Source: JAZDFC01 sp043808235
GTDB lineage: Bacteria > Bacteroidota > Ignavibacteria > Ignavibacteriales > Melioribacteraceae
Reading direction: 5' to 3'
Assembly: GCA_043808235.1 (NCBI GenBank)
Contig: JAZDFC010000070.1
Coordinates: forward strand, 62,001 to 126,000
Length of the DNA stretch: 64,000 nucleotides
Part shown: positions 42,279 through 50,625 of the stretch, one piece after another
Layout of the letters: the number at the start of each line of letters is the position of its first letter
Numbering within the stretch: the stretch's first letter is position 1
The notes under the pieces: model-generated
Seen by the model: the letters and a program-made list of their open reading frames with translations, nothing else
Databases searched by the model: none
What the model was told of the DNA's origin: nothing
Program-made: the position numbers and the translations under genes

Positions 42279-43679
42279 CTAAATCCTTTTTGCTAACTGC
42301 AATAGTGTTAATTCATCGAAATGTTTTGCCATCAATTGCAGACCGATTGGAAGCCCTTTGCTGTCGGCTCCAATCGGGATACTGATACCGGGAATGCCAG
42401 CTAAGTTTGCAGAAGTTGTGTAAATATCCATTAAATACATTTGCAATGGATCGTCAACCATTTCGCCAATTTTGAATGCAGTTGTAGGAGTTGTCGGTGT
42501 GAGTATCACATCAACTTTTTGGAATGCGTTTAAAAAATCTTCTTTAATCAATCGGCGAACTTTCTGAGCTTTGCGGTAATAAGCATCGTAGTAACCGGCG
42601 GATAAAACATAAGTGCCAAGCATTATTCTTCGCCGGACTTCCTTCCCGAATCCTTCTGTGCGGGAAGTAAAATACATATCATGAAGATTTTTAACCGGGC
42701 TAGAACGATAACCGTAATGGGCGCCGTCGTAACGCGCCAGATTTGAAGATGCTTCGGCAGTAGCCAAAATATAATATGTCGCAATTGAATAATCGGTTAA
42801 CGGAAGATGAATATCAATGATTTCATTTCCATCCTCTTTCAATTTTAGAATAGTGTTATTGACGGCGATACGAATTTCGTCGTTCAGTCCCACACCGAAA
42901 TATTCATGGGGAATTCCGATTCTAAAATTTTTCTTCTCATTGATCATTTGCGAGAAAGGAACAATATCATTGAGTGCGCTGGTACTATCTTTTTTATCAT
43001 TACCGGAAATTACTTCGAGGATAAGCGCCAGGTCATTGAGTGATTTGGAAAATGGACCGATTGAATCGAATGAGGAGGCATATGCGGTAAGTCCAAACCG
43101 GGAAACTCGTCCGTATGTTGGTTTAATTCCGAACACACCGCAAAAGGCTGCTGGTTGTCGTATTGATCCGCCTGTATCTGTACCGATTGCAGCATCACAA
43201 AGATTTGCGGCAACAGCTGCTGCCGAACCGCCGCTCGAACCTCCCGGTACTCGTTCCGTATCAACAGGATTTTTAACCGGACCAAATGCAGAATTCTCAT
43301 TTGATGAACCCATAGCGAATTCATCGCAATTTGTTTTGCCGATAATTATCGCGTCTTCATCAATTAATTTTTGAACAGCTGTCGCCGTATAAACTGCTTC
43401 AAAATTTTTCAAAATATTTGATGAGCATGTGAGCGGTTTATCTTTTATGGCAAGCACATCTTTAATTGCTATAACCATTCCGGCCAATTTGCCGTGGCTG
43501 CCGGATTTTATTTTGTTCTCAATAACTTCTGAATATTGGAGTGAGTCTTTGAATACGAAATTAAAAGCATTCAATTCCTTCTTCCGGGAAATTTCATCAA
43601 AGAAGGATTGTACGTTTTCCTTTAAAGATAATTTGCCGTCTCTAATTAGTTGTAACTTTTCCGAATGGTTTTTATACAT
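42279..43679 (-). CDS. gatA: Asp-tRNA(Asn)/Glu-tRNA(Gln) amidotransferase subunit A
   Basis: The 466-residue amidase-signature protein has the catalytic triad K73 (VIAIKDVLAIKD), S148 (VPGGSSGGSAAAVAANL) and S172 (IGTDTGGSIRQPAAFCG), spaced as in known GatA. GIKPTYGRVSRFGLTAYASS is the GatA-specific stretch after the triad, and PTTPTTAFKIGE and GIPGISIPIGADSKGLPIGL close the fold. It releases ammonia from glutamine for the GatB-dependent amidation of misacylated tRNA. gatB and gatC are elsewhere. Confidence 0.96.
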   Translation of the reverse strand: MYKNHSEKLQLIRDGKLSLKENVQSFFDEISRKKELNAFNFVFKDSLQYSEVIENKIKSGSHGKLAGMVIAIKDVLAIKDKPLTCSSNILKNFEAVYTATAVQKLIDEDAIIIGKTNCDEFAMGSSNENSAFGPVKNPVDTERVPGGSSGGSAAAVAANLCDAAIGTDTGGSIRQPAAFCGVFGIKPTYGRVSRFGLTAYASSFDSIGPFSKSLNDLALILEVISGNDKKDSTSALNDIVPFSQMINEKKNFRIGIPHEYFGVGLNDEIRIAVNNTILKLKEDGNEIIDIHLPLTDYSIATYYILATAEASSNLARYDGAHYGYRSSPVKNLHDMYFTSRTEGFGKEVRRRIMLGTYVLSAGYYDAYYRKAQKVRRLIKEDFLNAFQKVDVILTPTTPTTAFKIGEMVDDPLQMYLMDIYTTSANLAGIPGISIPIGADSKGLPIGLQLMAKHFDELTLLQLAKRI

Positions 43680-43728
43680 CGGCTATATTCCGGGAGAAAA
43701 TTGTAATGATGAGTGCTAAATAGAAAAA

Positions 43729-43947
43729 TTAATTCTTTTGATCTTTATCGTCAACTTTAATTTCACTCTCAACATCTTTTAATGCTTTGCGGAATTCTTT
43801 CATACCTTTCCCAATACCTTGAGCCAATTCGGGAATTTTCTTTGCACCAAATAAAAGAAGAATGACCAAAACAATGATCATTATTTCCCATGGACCGAGG
43901 TTGCTGAAAATTAAAAGTGTATGAAAAATATTAACATCCATTAACAT
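43729..43947 (-). CDS. tatA: Twin-arginine translocase TatA/E-family subunit
   Basis: The 72-residue protein has one transmembrane helix with the TatA start NLGPWEIMIIVLVILLLFGA, then KKIPELAQGIGKGMKEFRKA and a charged tail (DVESEIKVDDKDQKN). This FGxxKLPEL-like motif is diagnostic. The start is either ATG 43947 or the ATG two codons inside. It forms the Tat pore with TatC, which is not in the window. It sits between purQ and gatA, each about 15-50 bp away. Confidence 0.93.
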   Translation of the reverse strand: MLMDVNIFHTLLIFSNLGPWEIMIIVLVILLLFGAKKIPELAQGIGKGMKEFRKALKDVESEIKVDDKDQKN

Positions 43948-43962
43948 GATTTATCCTTTCGA

Positions 43963-44658
43963 CTAATTTAACAAACTATTTGCGATGGATTTGAAAATAA
44001 GAGCGCCATCGGTTTTACCAAGAATCGGATCGCACGCGTTTTCAGGGTGCGGCATCATTCCCATAACATTACCGCGCTTATTAACTATGCCGGCAATATC
44101 CAATTTGGCTCCATTGGGATTTGTAAATTCGTTTGCGGTTCCATCCTTTGATGAATAGGTAAAAACAATCTGGTTATTGTCTTTAAGAGATTTTAAAGTT
44201 TCGTCATCTGTAAAATAATTTCCTTCGCCGTGTTTAATCGGAATCTTGATCGGATCTTTCCCGAAATTTTTTGTAAAGACCGTGCTATCGTTTTCAACTT
44301 TCAAGTAAATATCCTTGCATACAAACCGTAACTGTTCATTTCGCAGCATTACACCGGGCAGAAGTCCGGCTTCGAGAAGTATCTGAAAACCATTGCATAT
44401 CCCGATAACAATTCCACCATTCTCCGCAAAGTTTGTAACCGATTCCATGATGGGGGATAAACGAGCAATAGCGCCTGTACGTAAGTAATCGCCATAAGAA
44501 AATCCGCCGGGTAAAACAATCACATCGCTGTTCTTCAAATCTGGTTCTTTATGCCATAAAAACTCGGCGTCGTAACCGAGAACTTTGTGTACGGCGTAGT
44601 AAGCATCATGGTCGCAATTTGAGCCGGGGAAAACTACAACTCCAAATTTTACTTTCAT
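43963..44658 (-). CDS. purQ: Phosphoribosylformylglycinamidine synthase, glutaminase subunit
   Basis: The 231-residue class I glutamine amidotransferase has VVVFPGSNCDHDAYYAV, VLPGGFSYGDYLRTGAI and the nucleophile elbow GICNGFQILLEAGLLPG with Cys88. MMPHPENACDP provides the His-Glu pair. With PurL and PurS it makes FGAM in de novo purine synthesis. The start overlaps the purS stop by 4 nt (ATGA), so the subunits are translationally coupled. Confidence 0.97.
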   Translation of the reverse strand: MKVKFGVVVFPGSNCDHDAYYAVHKVLGYDAEFLWHKEPDLKNSDVIVLPGGFSYGDYLRTGAIARLSPIMESVTNFAENGGIVIGICNGFQILLEAGLLPGVMLRNEQLRFVCKDIYLKVENDSTVFTKNFGKDPIKIPIKHGEGNYFTDDETLKSLKDNNQIVFTYSSKDGTANEFTNPNGAKLDIAGIVNKRGNVMGMMPHPENACDPILGKTDGALIFKSIANSLLN

Positions 44659-44906
44659 TCTGTTTCCACCAAAGAATATTCATAGTCTTCCATTATCGGA
44701 TTGGATAATAACTTAGTTGCATATTCGAGGACTTCTTTCTCGGCGCTTGCTTTATCTGCCGCATTCACAAAAAATTCTATGTACTTACCAATTCTTGTCT
44801 GGCTGATATTATTAAAGCCTAGAAGCAGCGCACCCTGCTCAACTGCTTTCCCCTGAGGGTCGAGGATAGTCGGGCGTCTTTTTACGATAACAGTAGCTTT
44901 GAACAA
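44655..44906 (-). CDS. purS: Phosphoribosylformylglycinamidine synthase subunit PurS
   Basis: The 83-residue PurS has VIVKRRPTILDPQGKAVEQG, then ALLLGFNNISQTRIGKYIEF and the short ferredoxin-like C-terminus (LLSNPIMEDYEYSLVE). It bridges PurL and PurQ in the multi-subunit FGAM synthase, which implies a small-type PurL encoded elsewhere. It is coupled to purQ. Confidence 0.96.
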   Translation of the reverse strand: MFKATVIVKRRPTILDPQGKAVEQGALLLGFNNISQTRIGKYIEFFVNAADKASAEKEVLEYATKLLSNPIMEDYEYSLVETE

Positions 44907-44936
44907 TTTATTCTCTCAATTTTTTAATGTCGAAAA

Positions 44937-45668
44937 TTATTTATCCTTGGTTTTACTGCTGAAAAGCAGTTCAAAAATGTGGCGAAAAATACCAAATAAA
45001 ACCATTACAAAAAATATTATAAATAATGCCGCATCGCGGGTATAGTATCCGGAAATAAATCCAAGCGCCATTAGAATTAAAAGTACTCTCCTTTCCTTGA
45101 ATGATTTCTTATTCAATTTGGGGAAAGAACTGTAACCTATTCTACTCACCATTAAGAATGAAACAAGAAGAGTAACCGGAATCATAAAATCTGCAAATGG
45201 TTTTTCAAAAATGCCCTCATGATAAAATGCAAGAACGAACGAGGCAAGTGTTATAGCTGATATCGGGATTGGCAATCCCTTGAAGTCGCCTTTCTTCTCG
45301 AGATCTTCCGTTTCCACATTGAACCTTGCGAGCCGGAAAGCGCCAAATACAAGCGGCAATGCACTTAATATCATTCCGTACCAACCCATTTCAAAAAAGT
45401 ACACTTTATAAATTAAGAATGCAGGAGCCGCGCCGAAACTCACAACATCCGCCAATGAATCTAATTCAACACCAAATCTGCTGCTTGTGTGCAGCATTCT
45501 CGCTATTAATCCATCCATTACATCGAATACGGCCGCAAGGACAATGAGAAGTGAAGCTACCTTGAAATCTCCGCTTGCGGCAAATATTATCGAAAGGAAA
45601 CCGCTCAATAAATTAAGTGCAGTAATTGAATTTGGAATTACAGCTTTACTGATTTTAAAATTGCTCAT
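44937..45668 (-). CDS. pssA: CDP-diacylglycerol-serine O-phosphatidyltransferase
   Basis: The 243-residue membrane enzyme has the CDP-alcohol phosphotransferase motif D-G-x2-A-R-x8-G-x3-D-x3-D in VMDGLIARMLHTSSRFGVEL followed by DSLADVVSFG. Hydrophobic segments flank it. It makes phosphatidylserine, the substrate of the Psd encoded just upstream; its ATG overlaps the psd stop region by 4 nt. The pair makes phosphatidylethanolamine. Confidence 0.95.
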   Translation of the reverse strand: MSNFKISKAVIPNSITALNLLSGFLSIIFAASGDFKVASLLIVLAAVFDVMDGLIARMLHTSSRFGVELDSLADVVSFGAAPAFLIYKVYFFEMGWYGMILSALPLVFGAFRLARFNVETEDLEKKGDFKGLPIPISAITLASFVLAFYHEGIFEKPFADFMIPVTLLVSFLMVSRIGYSSFPKLNKKSFKERRVLLILMALGFISGYYTRDAALFIIFFVMVLFGIFRHIFELLFSSKTKDK

Positions 45669-46315
45669 TTATCAAACTCGAATAAAATTGTTTCACCTGC
45701 TGTTACTTTATCGCCCTTCTTCACTTTTAATTTCCAACCTTTGGGAACAACAACATCGGAACGACTGCCGAATTTTATCATTCCAAATCTCTCGCCAACT
45801 TTAACCGAATCTCCGGCTTTCAAATTACAAACGATTCTTCGCGCTACCATTCCCGCAACCTGTGTATAAAACATCTTCCCGTATTCCGAAAGTATTCCGA
45901 TCTCCGTTCTTTCATTCCGCTCATCCGCTTTATCATGAAAGGCAACAAGATATTCACCTTCGATATATTTATAGTAATCAACCATGCCGGAAATTGGAAT
46001 CCTATTGACGTGCACATTTAAAGGCGACATAAAAATGGATATTTGAGTTCCACCGTCTTGTATATATTTATGCTGTTCAATTTCTTTCACAATAATGATT
46101 ACGCCATCAGCCGGGGCAACAATGATTCCTTTGTGGGATGGGGGAGTGCGTTCAGGATCGCGAAAGAAGTATAATGTGAAGGCAAGAAGAGCTACAGCAA
46201 TCAAAATCAAAGGGATTTTAATAAAATTACTTTGGATGAAAAATGATAGAATAATCAATAGGAAATCGATAATGGCAACGACTCCAATTGTATTATAACC
46301 GTATTTCGTAAACAT
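45665..46315 (-). CDS. psd: Phosphatidylserine decarboxylase proenzyme (short type)
   Basis: The 216-residue protein has N-terminal membrane helices (to about residue 50), then FFRDPERTPP, VAPADGVIIIVKEIE, SIFMSPLNVHVNRIPISGMV and the autocleavage segment FGMIKFGSRSDVVVP, with cleavage expected between G183 and S184 to generate the pyruvoyl group. The short length fits the PSD-A/archaeal-like class. It decarboxylates PS to PE and is coupled to pssA. Confidence 0.95.
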   Translation of the reverse strand: MFTKYGYNTIGVVAIIDFLLIILSFFIQSNFIKIPLILIAVALLAFTLYFFRDPERTPPSHKGIIVAPADGVIIIVKEIEQHKYIQDGGTQISIFMSPLNVHVNRIPISGMVDYYKYIEGEYLVAFHDKADERNERTEIGILSEYGKMFYTQVAGMVARRIVCNLKAGDSVKVGERFGMIKFGSRSDVVVPKGWKLKVKKGDKVTAGETILFEFDK

Positions 46316-46481
46316 CGATTCCCATTAATGTTAATAATAAGATTAGCTGTGCAAAATTTAATATTTTCTTTTGTAATTTATTAAACAAATATTTTTTGGT
46401 AAATTTCTACCGGAGTTAGTATCTAATTTCCCAAACAAGAATAAAATCAATACAAATAAGAATAGATAAGATGGAGGTAAA

Positions 46482-46808
46482 ATGAAAGGCGGTATGCAAG
46501 GAATGTTGAAACAGGTTCAAAAAATGCAAGCCGAAATGGAACGTATACAAGCTGAATTGGCAAACAAAACTGTTACCGAGGAAAGCGGCGGTGGAATGGT
46601 AAAAGCGACCGTTAACGGGAAAAAGGAAGTCGTTTCAATTAATATAGATAACGAAATTATTACTTCGGGCGATAAAGAAATGCTGGAAGATCTTGTTGTT
46701 GCGGCAGTGAATAAAGCTTTGGGAACTGCAGGCAAAATGGCGGAAGATGAATTATCCGGATTAACAAAAGGAATGATGCCTCCGGGTTTTAATTTGCCTG
46801 GGATGTAG
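46482..46808 (+). CDS. ybaB: YbaB/EbfC nucleoid-associated protein
   Basis: The 108-residue protein begins GGMQGMLKQVQKMQAEMERI and continues QAELANKTVTEESGGGMVKA then TVNGKKEVVSINIDNEI, the full YbaB pattern, ending with a G-rich tail (GMMPPGFNLPGM). It forms a dimer that binds DNA. GGAGG lies before ATG 46482. Its stop abuts the recR start, the widely conserved ybaB-recR pair. Confidence 0.96.
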   Translation: MKGGMQGMLKQVQKMQAEMERIQAELANKTVTEESGGGMVKATVNGKKEVVSINIDNEIITSGDKEMLEDLVVAAVNKALGTAGKMAEDELSGLTKGMMPPGFNLPGM

Positions 46809-47405
46809 ATGTTAATAGCCGAACCACTTCAAACTGCCATTGATGAGTTGAGCAAATTACCTTCAATCGGTAAAAAAACGGCTCAACGTTTGGCGCTTTA
46901 TCTTATCAAAAGCGATCAGGAGAATGTTAATAATCTTGTGAAAGCGATTGTAAGTTTAAAAACAGAATTAAAAAACTGTTCGATATGCTACAACATTTCG
47001 GTTAATGATACATGCGATATTTGTAATAGCTCTAAAAGAGATAGATCGATTATTTGTGTTGTTGAAGAAGCAAGCGATATTATCGCAATCGAAAAGACGA
47101 ACGAATTCAACGGATTGTATCACGTTCTTGGCGGTGTACTGAATCCTTTGAATGGAACCGCGGCTGAATCTCTCAGGATAAATGAGTTGTTAACAAGAAT
47201 TGATCAGGATAAAATAAAAGAAGTGATTCTCGCGTTAAATCCGGATACAGAAGGGGAGACAACTTCGCTGTATTTAGCAAAGATTATTAAACCCTATAAC
47301 GTGAAAGTAACACGTATTGCGCGGGGATTGCCGATGGGCGGAGACCTTGAATTTGCAGATGATGCGACGATTGGCAGAGCCGTTTTAAGTCGCATAATAT
47401 TATGA
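46809..47405 (+). CDS. recR: Recombination protein RecR
   Basis: The 198-residue protein has the N-terminal HhH region (LPSIGKKTAQRLALYLI), a four-Cys zinc site (C57, C60, C69, C72 in NCSICYNISVNDTCDIC), and a Toprim domain (SIICVVEEASDIIAIEK, YHVLGGVLNPLNG, EVILALNPDTEGETTSLYLA). ARGLPMGGDLEFADDATIGR is the typical C-terminal stretch. It acts with RecO and RecF in gap repair. The ATG follows the ybaB stop directly; the next gene overlaps by 4 nt. Confidence 0.97.
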   Translation: MLIAEPLQTAIDELSKLPSIGKKTAQRLALYLIKSDQENVNNLVKAIVSLKTELKNCSICYNISVNDTCDICNSSKRDRSIICVVEEASDIIAIEKTNEFNGLYHVLGGVLNPLNGTAAESLRINELLTRIDQDKIKEVILALNPDTEGETTSLYLAKIIKPYNVKVTRIARGLPMGGDLEFADDATIGRAVLSRIIL

Positions 47406-48139
47406 TTAAAGACTGGTATAAACATTGGTTTTTATCGGAAGAATATCTTGATGTTTATGGACATAGAAACGAAAAGGACGCGGAGAAGTTTTTAAATCTT
47501 GTTCTTAAATTTATTGATATTCCCGGAGCGTTGGTGCTCGATGCAGCTTGCGGAGCCGGAAGACATTCGATTGCCCTTGCAAAAAAAGGTTTTAATGTAA
47601 CAGCATTCGATCTTAGCCGGGCATTATTAAGAATTGCTACTAGAAATTCAATCTCTGAGAATGTATCGGTGAAATTCTTTAATGCAGATTTACGAAACGT
47701 TTCACTTAAAAAGAAATTTCATCTGATAATTAATGCGTTTACCAGCTTCGGGTATTTCGAAACCGATGAGGAAAATTTTTCATTTATCCGGAATGCATTC
47801 GACTATTTGCTGGATGACGGAAAATTTATTTTGGATTATTTTAATTCAGACTATCTTCAGCGAAACTTGACAGCTTATTCCGAAAAGATTTCTGAAGGTA
47901 AAATAATTGTTGAGAGACGTTCTATTGTTGATGACAGGGTTGTTAAAGAAATAGAAATACGAAACGGCAGCTCCAACAAAATTTTTTATGAGTCGGTGAA
48001 ATTATATTCGCCCGACAGATTATTAAAAAAACTCGAAGAGATTGGATTTGGAATTTTATGTATTTATGGAAATTATAATGGTGAGATTTTTAATCAAACT
48101 AATTCCGAGAGGATGATTTTAATATGCGGCAAAAAATAA
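47402..48139 (+). CDS. Class I SAM-dependent methyltransferase
   Basis: The 245-residue cytoplasmic enzyme has motif I VLDAACGAGRHSIALAKKGF with VTAFDLS after it, FNADLRNV for motif III and a DYFNSDYLQ segment. The WYKHWFLSEEYLDVYGHRNE N-terminus is typical of a Bacteroidota methyltransferase group usually annotated only as class I. The start overlaps recR (ATG within ATTATGATTAAAG), so it may be translationally coupled. The substrate is unknown. Confidence 0.85.
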   Translation: MIKDWYKHWFLSEEYLDVYGHRNEKDAEKFLNLVLKFIDIPGALVLDAACGAGRHSIALAKKGFNVTAFDLSRALLRIATRNSISENVSVKFFNADLRNVSLKKKFHLIINAFTSFGYFETDEENFSFIRNAFDYLLDDGKFILDYFNSDYLQRNLTAYSEKISEGKIIVERRSIVDDRVVKEIEIRNGSSNKIFYESVKLYSPDRLLKKLEEIGFGILCIYGNYNGEIFNQTNSERMILICGKK

Positions 48140-48705
48140 CAATATTATCAATTGTTGTTTTGCTATTTGCTTACTCATGCGATATCCTCACAACCAGGGA
48201 TTCAGAGCCGCCGGATCAACCGAGATCGAACTTCCTGCCGGCAACTACTCCCGAAATTTTATTCCAAAATTTTCAAAATTCCATTCGGGAAAAAAACGAA
48301 CCCAACTACATGGCTTCGTTTGTTGATTCTTCATTTCTTAACAAGATTTACAAATTTGTTCCTTCGAGCGGATCAATATCGCAATATTCAATTTTAGCCT
48401 ACTGGGATTTGACAGCTGAAAAGCAGTACTTCAATCATATTATTGCTTCAGCCGGCGATTTTCCAATTAGCGTCACACTCGTCGAAACAGAAAAAAGCAT
48501 AACGGGAGATAGTGCATCTTTTCAATTTGATTATGAATTATCGCTGCCTTTTACAGACGAATCAATACCATCCAAATATGAAGGCACGTTACTGTTTAAA
48601 ATACAACTTGATACCCAGCAGAAATGGGTAATTTATGAATGGGAGGATTATAAAAAAGAAGCTCTCCCGAGTTGGAGCGAATTAAAAGGAAGATTTTATC
48701 TATAA
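48124..48705 (+). CDS. Lipoprotein, NTF2/SnoaL-like fold possible
   Basis: The 193-residue product starts inside the methyltransferase 3' end. The lipoprotein signal is RQKITILSIVVLLFAYSC (lipobox AYSC). A TPEILFQNFQNSIREKNEPN segment followed by ASFVDSSFL resembles the opening helices of NTF2-like domains ('...l..l..a...kd...y...l.ddf.f'). The end WVIYEWEDYKKEALPSWSEL resembles the last strand. The following gene has the same layout, so the two look like diverged tandem paralogues. Function unknown. Confidence 0.72.
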   Translation: MRQKITILSIVVLLFAYSCDILTTRDSEPPDQPRSNFLPATTPEILFQNFQNSIREKNEPNYMASFVDSSFLNKIYKFVPSSGSISQYSILAYWDLTAEKQYFNHIIASAGDFPISVTLVETEKSITGDSASFQFDYELSLPFTDESIPSKYEGTLLFKIQLDTQQKWVIYEWEDYKKEALPSWSELKGRFYL

Positions 48706-49195
48706 AAGGATTTTTGAAATATTGTTAGTTGTTATTCTAACAAGCTGTGTTAATCCGTTTGCGCCGCAACTTGATGAGAATTTGGGAAACGAAGGATCTC
48801 TTATTAGCGATCAAAAGGATATTAGCGGAGTATTTCAGAATTTGCAGTATGCTTATTCGTTTAAGGACACCACGATTTATGGGAAAATAATCTCGGATGA
48901 TTTTACATTTATTTACCGGGATTACGATTTGGCAGTTGATATTTCGTGGGGAAGAGAAGAAGAAATGAAAGTGACTCATGGTCTTTTTGAGAATACGCAA
49001 CGGTTGGATTTAATTTGGAACAATATTATTTCGATAACCGATGATTCGACGAACATTATTAGGAGTTTTAATTTAACAGTTACTTTTAATCCTACAGACA
49101 TTATATTAGTTGATGGAAAAGTGAATTTAAATCTAATAAAGGATACCGAGAACAGATGGCGGATACGCCGTTGGAATGACGAATCCAATTTTTAA
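48698..49195 (+). CDS. Second NTF2-like lipoprotein, start codon uncertain
   Basis: The mature part begins CVNPFAPQLDENLGNEGSLI and continues GVFQNLQYAYSFKDTTIYGK with IISDDFTFIYRDY and WRIRRWNDE, an NTF2-like layout parallel to the previous gene. From TTG 48722 only 7 hydrophobic residues would precede the lipobox LTSC, too short for a signal peptide. The in-frame sequence from ATC 48698 gives M-Y-K-R-I-F-E-I-L-L-V-V-I-L-T-S-C, a normal lipoprotein signal, with AAAAGGA (48684-48690) at proper spacing. ATC initiation is rare, so ATT 48710 or a sequence error are alternatives. The gene overlaps the previous stop by 8 nt. Confidence 0.65.
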   Translation: MYKRIFEILLVVILTSCVNPFAPQLDENLGNEGSLISDQKDISGVFQNLQYAYSFKDTTIYGKIISDDFTFIYRDYDLAVDISWGREEEMKVTHGLFENTQRLDLIWNNIISITDDSTNIIRSFNLTVTFNPTDIILVDGKVNLNLIKDTENRWRIRRWNDESNF

Positions 49196-49200
49196 AAATT

Positions 49201-50070
49201 ATGATCTACTTTTATATCTCAGAATCAATCAAATCATTTAATCGTGCTAAATTAGCATCGCTTGTTACTGTTTTTATTACAAGCATCGCTATTTTATTAA
49301 CAATAACCTCGCTTGCGCTTGTTCTCGTTTCAAAAAAAATTAACGATTATTTGAAAGCGCAAATAAACGTGAGTGTTTTTCTTGAAGATAGTTTAAGGCA
49401 AAACGAAATTCACCAAATTAAGTTAAAACTACAGGATGACATCAATGTAAAAGCTGTTAAATATTTTGATAAAGATGCAGCTATTAAAAAGTTTATTGAA
49501 GAAACCGGCGAAGATTTTAGAAGAATCCTTCAAATTAATCCGTTACCAGCTTCCTTCGTAGTTCAATTAAAACCTGAGAAAATTAATAACAGGACATTAC
49601 ATGACTTTGCGAGCCATGTGCAAAGGATTAGTGGTGTAAGCGATGTTGTATATGAGGATGATTTAATCTTGCGAATGCTGAATTTCCTATTCTCATTTGA
49701 ATTGATGATTTATATCGCTGCTTTCATTGCAATAGTTCTCTCCATTTATTTGGTTTACTCGATTAATAAATTTATAACTCATACCAAAGCCGAACAATTT
49801 AATACAATGAAATTAGTCGGTGCAAAATTAAAAGCGATTAGAATACCGATTATTGTCAATGGAATCATCATCGGGATAATCTCAGGTTTACTCTGTGCGT
49901 TATGTTACAACCTCGGTTTGCTGATATTGAATAAAATTTATCATAATATTAACTTTACAAAGTGGTACTATCTTATTAATGTTACAACTCTAATTTTAGG
50001 AATTATGTTTGGATTTTTGGGTAGTCTGCTTTCTGCCCGAAAAATAAACTTAAAAATTGAGAGTTTCTAA
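49201..50070 (+). CDS. ftsX: Cell division protein FtsX
   Basis: The 289-residue ABC-type permease has the FtsX N-terminus (ISESIKSFNRAKLASLVTVF then ITSIAILL, TM1), a periplasmic ECD (ISVFLED-like VSVFLEDSLRQNEIHQIKLK, NPLPASFVVQLKP), and three further transmembrane helices around KAEQFNTMKLVGAKLKAIRI. NPLPASF is characteristic of FtsX. With FtsE it controls peptidoglycan hydrolases at the division site. ftsE is not adjacent. It starts 5 bp after the lipoprotein gene. Confidence 0.93.
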   Translation: MIYFYISESIKSFNRAKLASLVTVFITSIAILLTITSLALVLVSKKINDYLKAQINVSVFLEDSLRQNEIHQIKLKLQDDINVKAVKYFDKDAAIKKFIEETGEDFRRILQINPLPASFVVQLKPEKINNRTLHDFASHVQRISGVSDVVYEDDLILRMLNFLFSFELMIYIAAFIAIVLSIYLVYSINKFITHTKAEQFNTMKLVGAKLKAIRIPIIVNGIIIGIISGLLCALCYNLGLLILNKIYHNINFTKWYYLINVTTLILGIMFGFLGSLLSARKINLKIESF

Positions 50071-50098
50071 CCCATTCGGAAAAATTAAGGTCATTATT

Positions 50099-50611
50099 AT
50101 GTTCAAAAAACTATTTGTATTGTTTATTTTCCTTTCTGTGCCGGTTTTTTCACAGGTTGACGATTATCGTTTAGGAACCCAGCTTGGCAGGTATCAAACC
50201 CAGGGTGGGCTATACGATTACTCGGAAGCTGAAACTGTCAATATCAAAGTCGCTATTTGGGGTTTTGTTAAATTTCCAGGACGCTATATCGTTCCAATTT
50301 ATACAAACGTTCGGGATCTCATATCATTTGCTGGTGGACCAACCGACGATGCTCTTCTCGATGATCTTAGAATTTACAGAATGCTCGAAGATTCCACGCA
50401 GAGCTTAATAAGATTTAATTATAACGATCTGATGTGGGAAAATGAATTAAAAACAAAAAATAGATATGTCCCCGATTTACGGGCTGGCGATATTCTTTTA
50501 GTACCTGGCAGTGAGAGATATTATTTTAGAGACACTATGCAGATGATACTATCAGTACTATCAACGGCAATTTCACTTGCGATTTTAATTTGGACTATTA
50601 CAAGAAATTAA
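50099..50611 (+). CDS. Secreted small SLBB-domain protein
   Basis: ATG 50099 gives 170 residues with a signal peptide (FKKLFVLFIFLSVPVFSQ). One SLBB domain is visible: VNIKVAIWGFVKFPGRYIVP, then NVRDLISFAGGPTDDALLDD and LRIYR. It ends in a transmembrane helix (MILSVLSTAISLAILIWTIT). The GTG at 50057 would place the start inside ftsX and in front of the signal peptide. It is probably an export accessory of the exopolysaccharide locus that follows; it lacks the N-terminal poly-export domain of Wza. Confidence 0.82.
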   Translation: MFKKLFVLFIFLSVPVFSQVDDYRLGTQLGRYQTQGGLYDYSEAETVNIKVAIWGFVKFPGRYIVPIYTNVRDLISFAGGPTDDALLDDLRIYRMLEDSTQSLIRFNYNDLMWENELKTKNRYVPDLRAGDILLVPGSERYYFRDTMQMILSVLSTAISLAILIWTITRN

Positions 50612-50625
50612 AAGGGATTACAGAG

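Noticed and set aside
42817..43374. 185-residue plus-strand frame
   Set aside because: It is antisense to the well-supported gatA gene; Ser/Pro-rich shadow composition.
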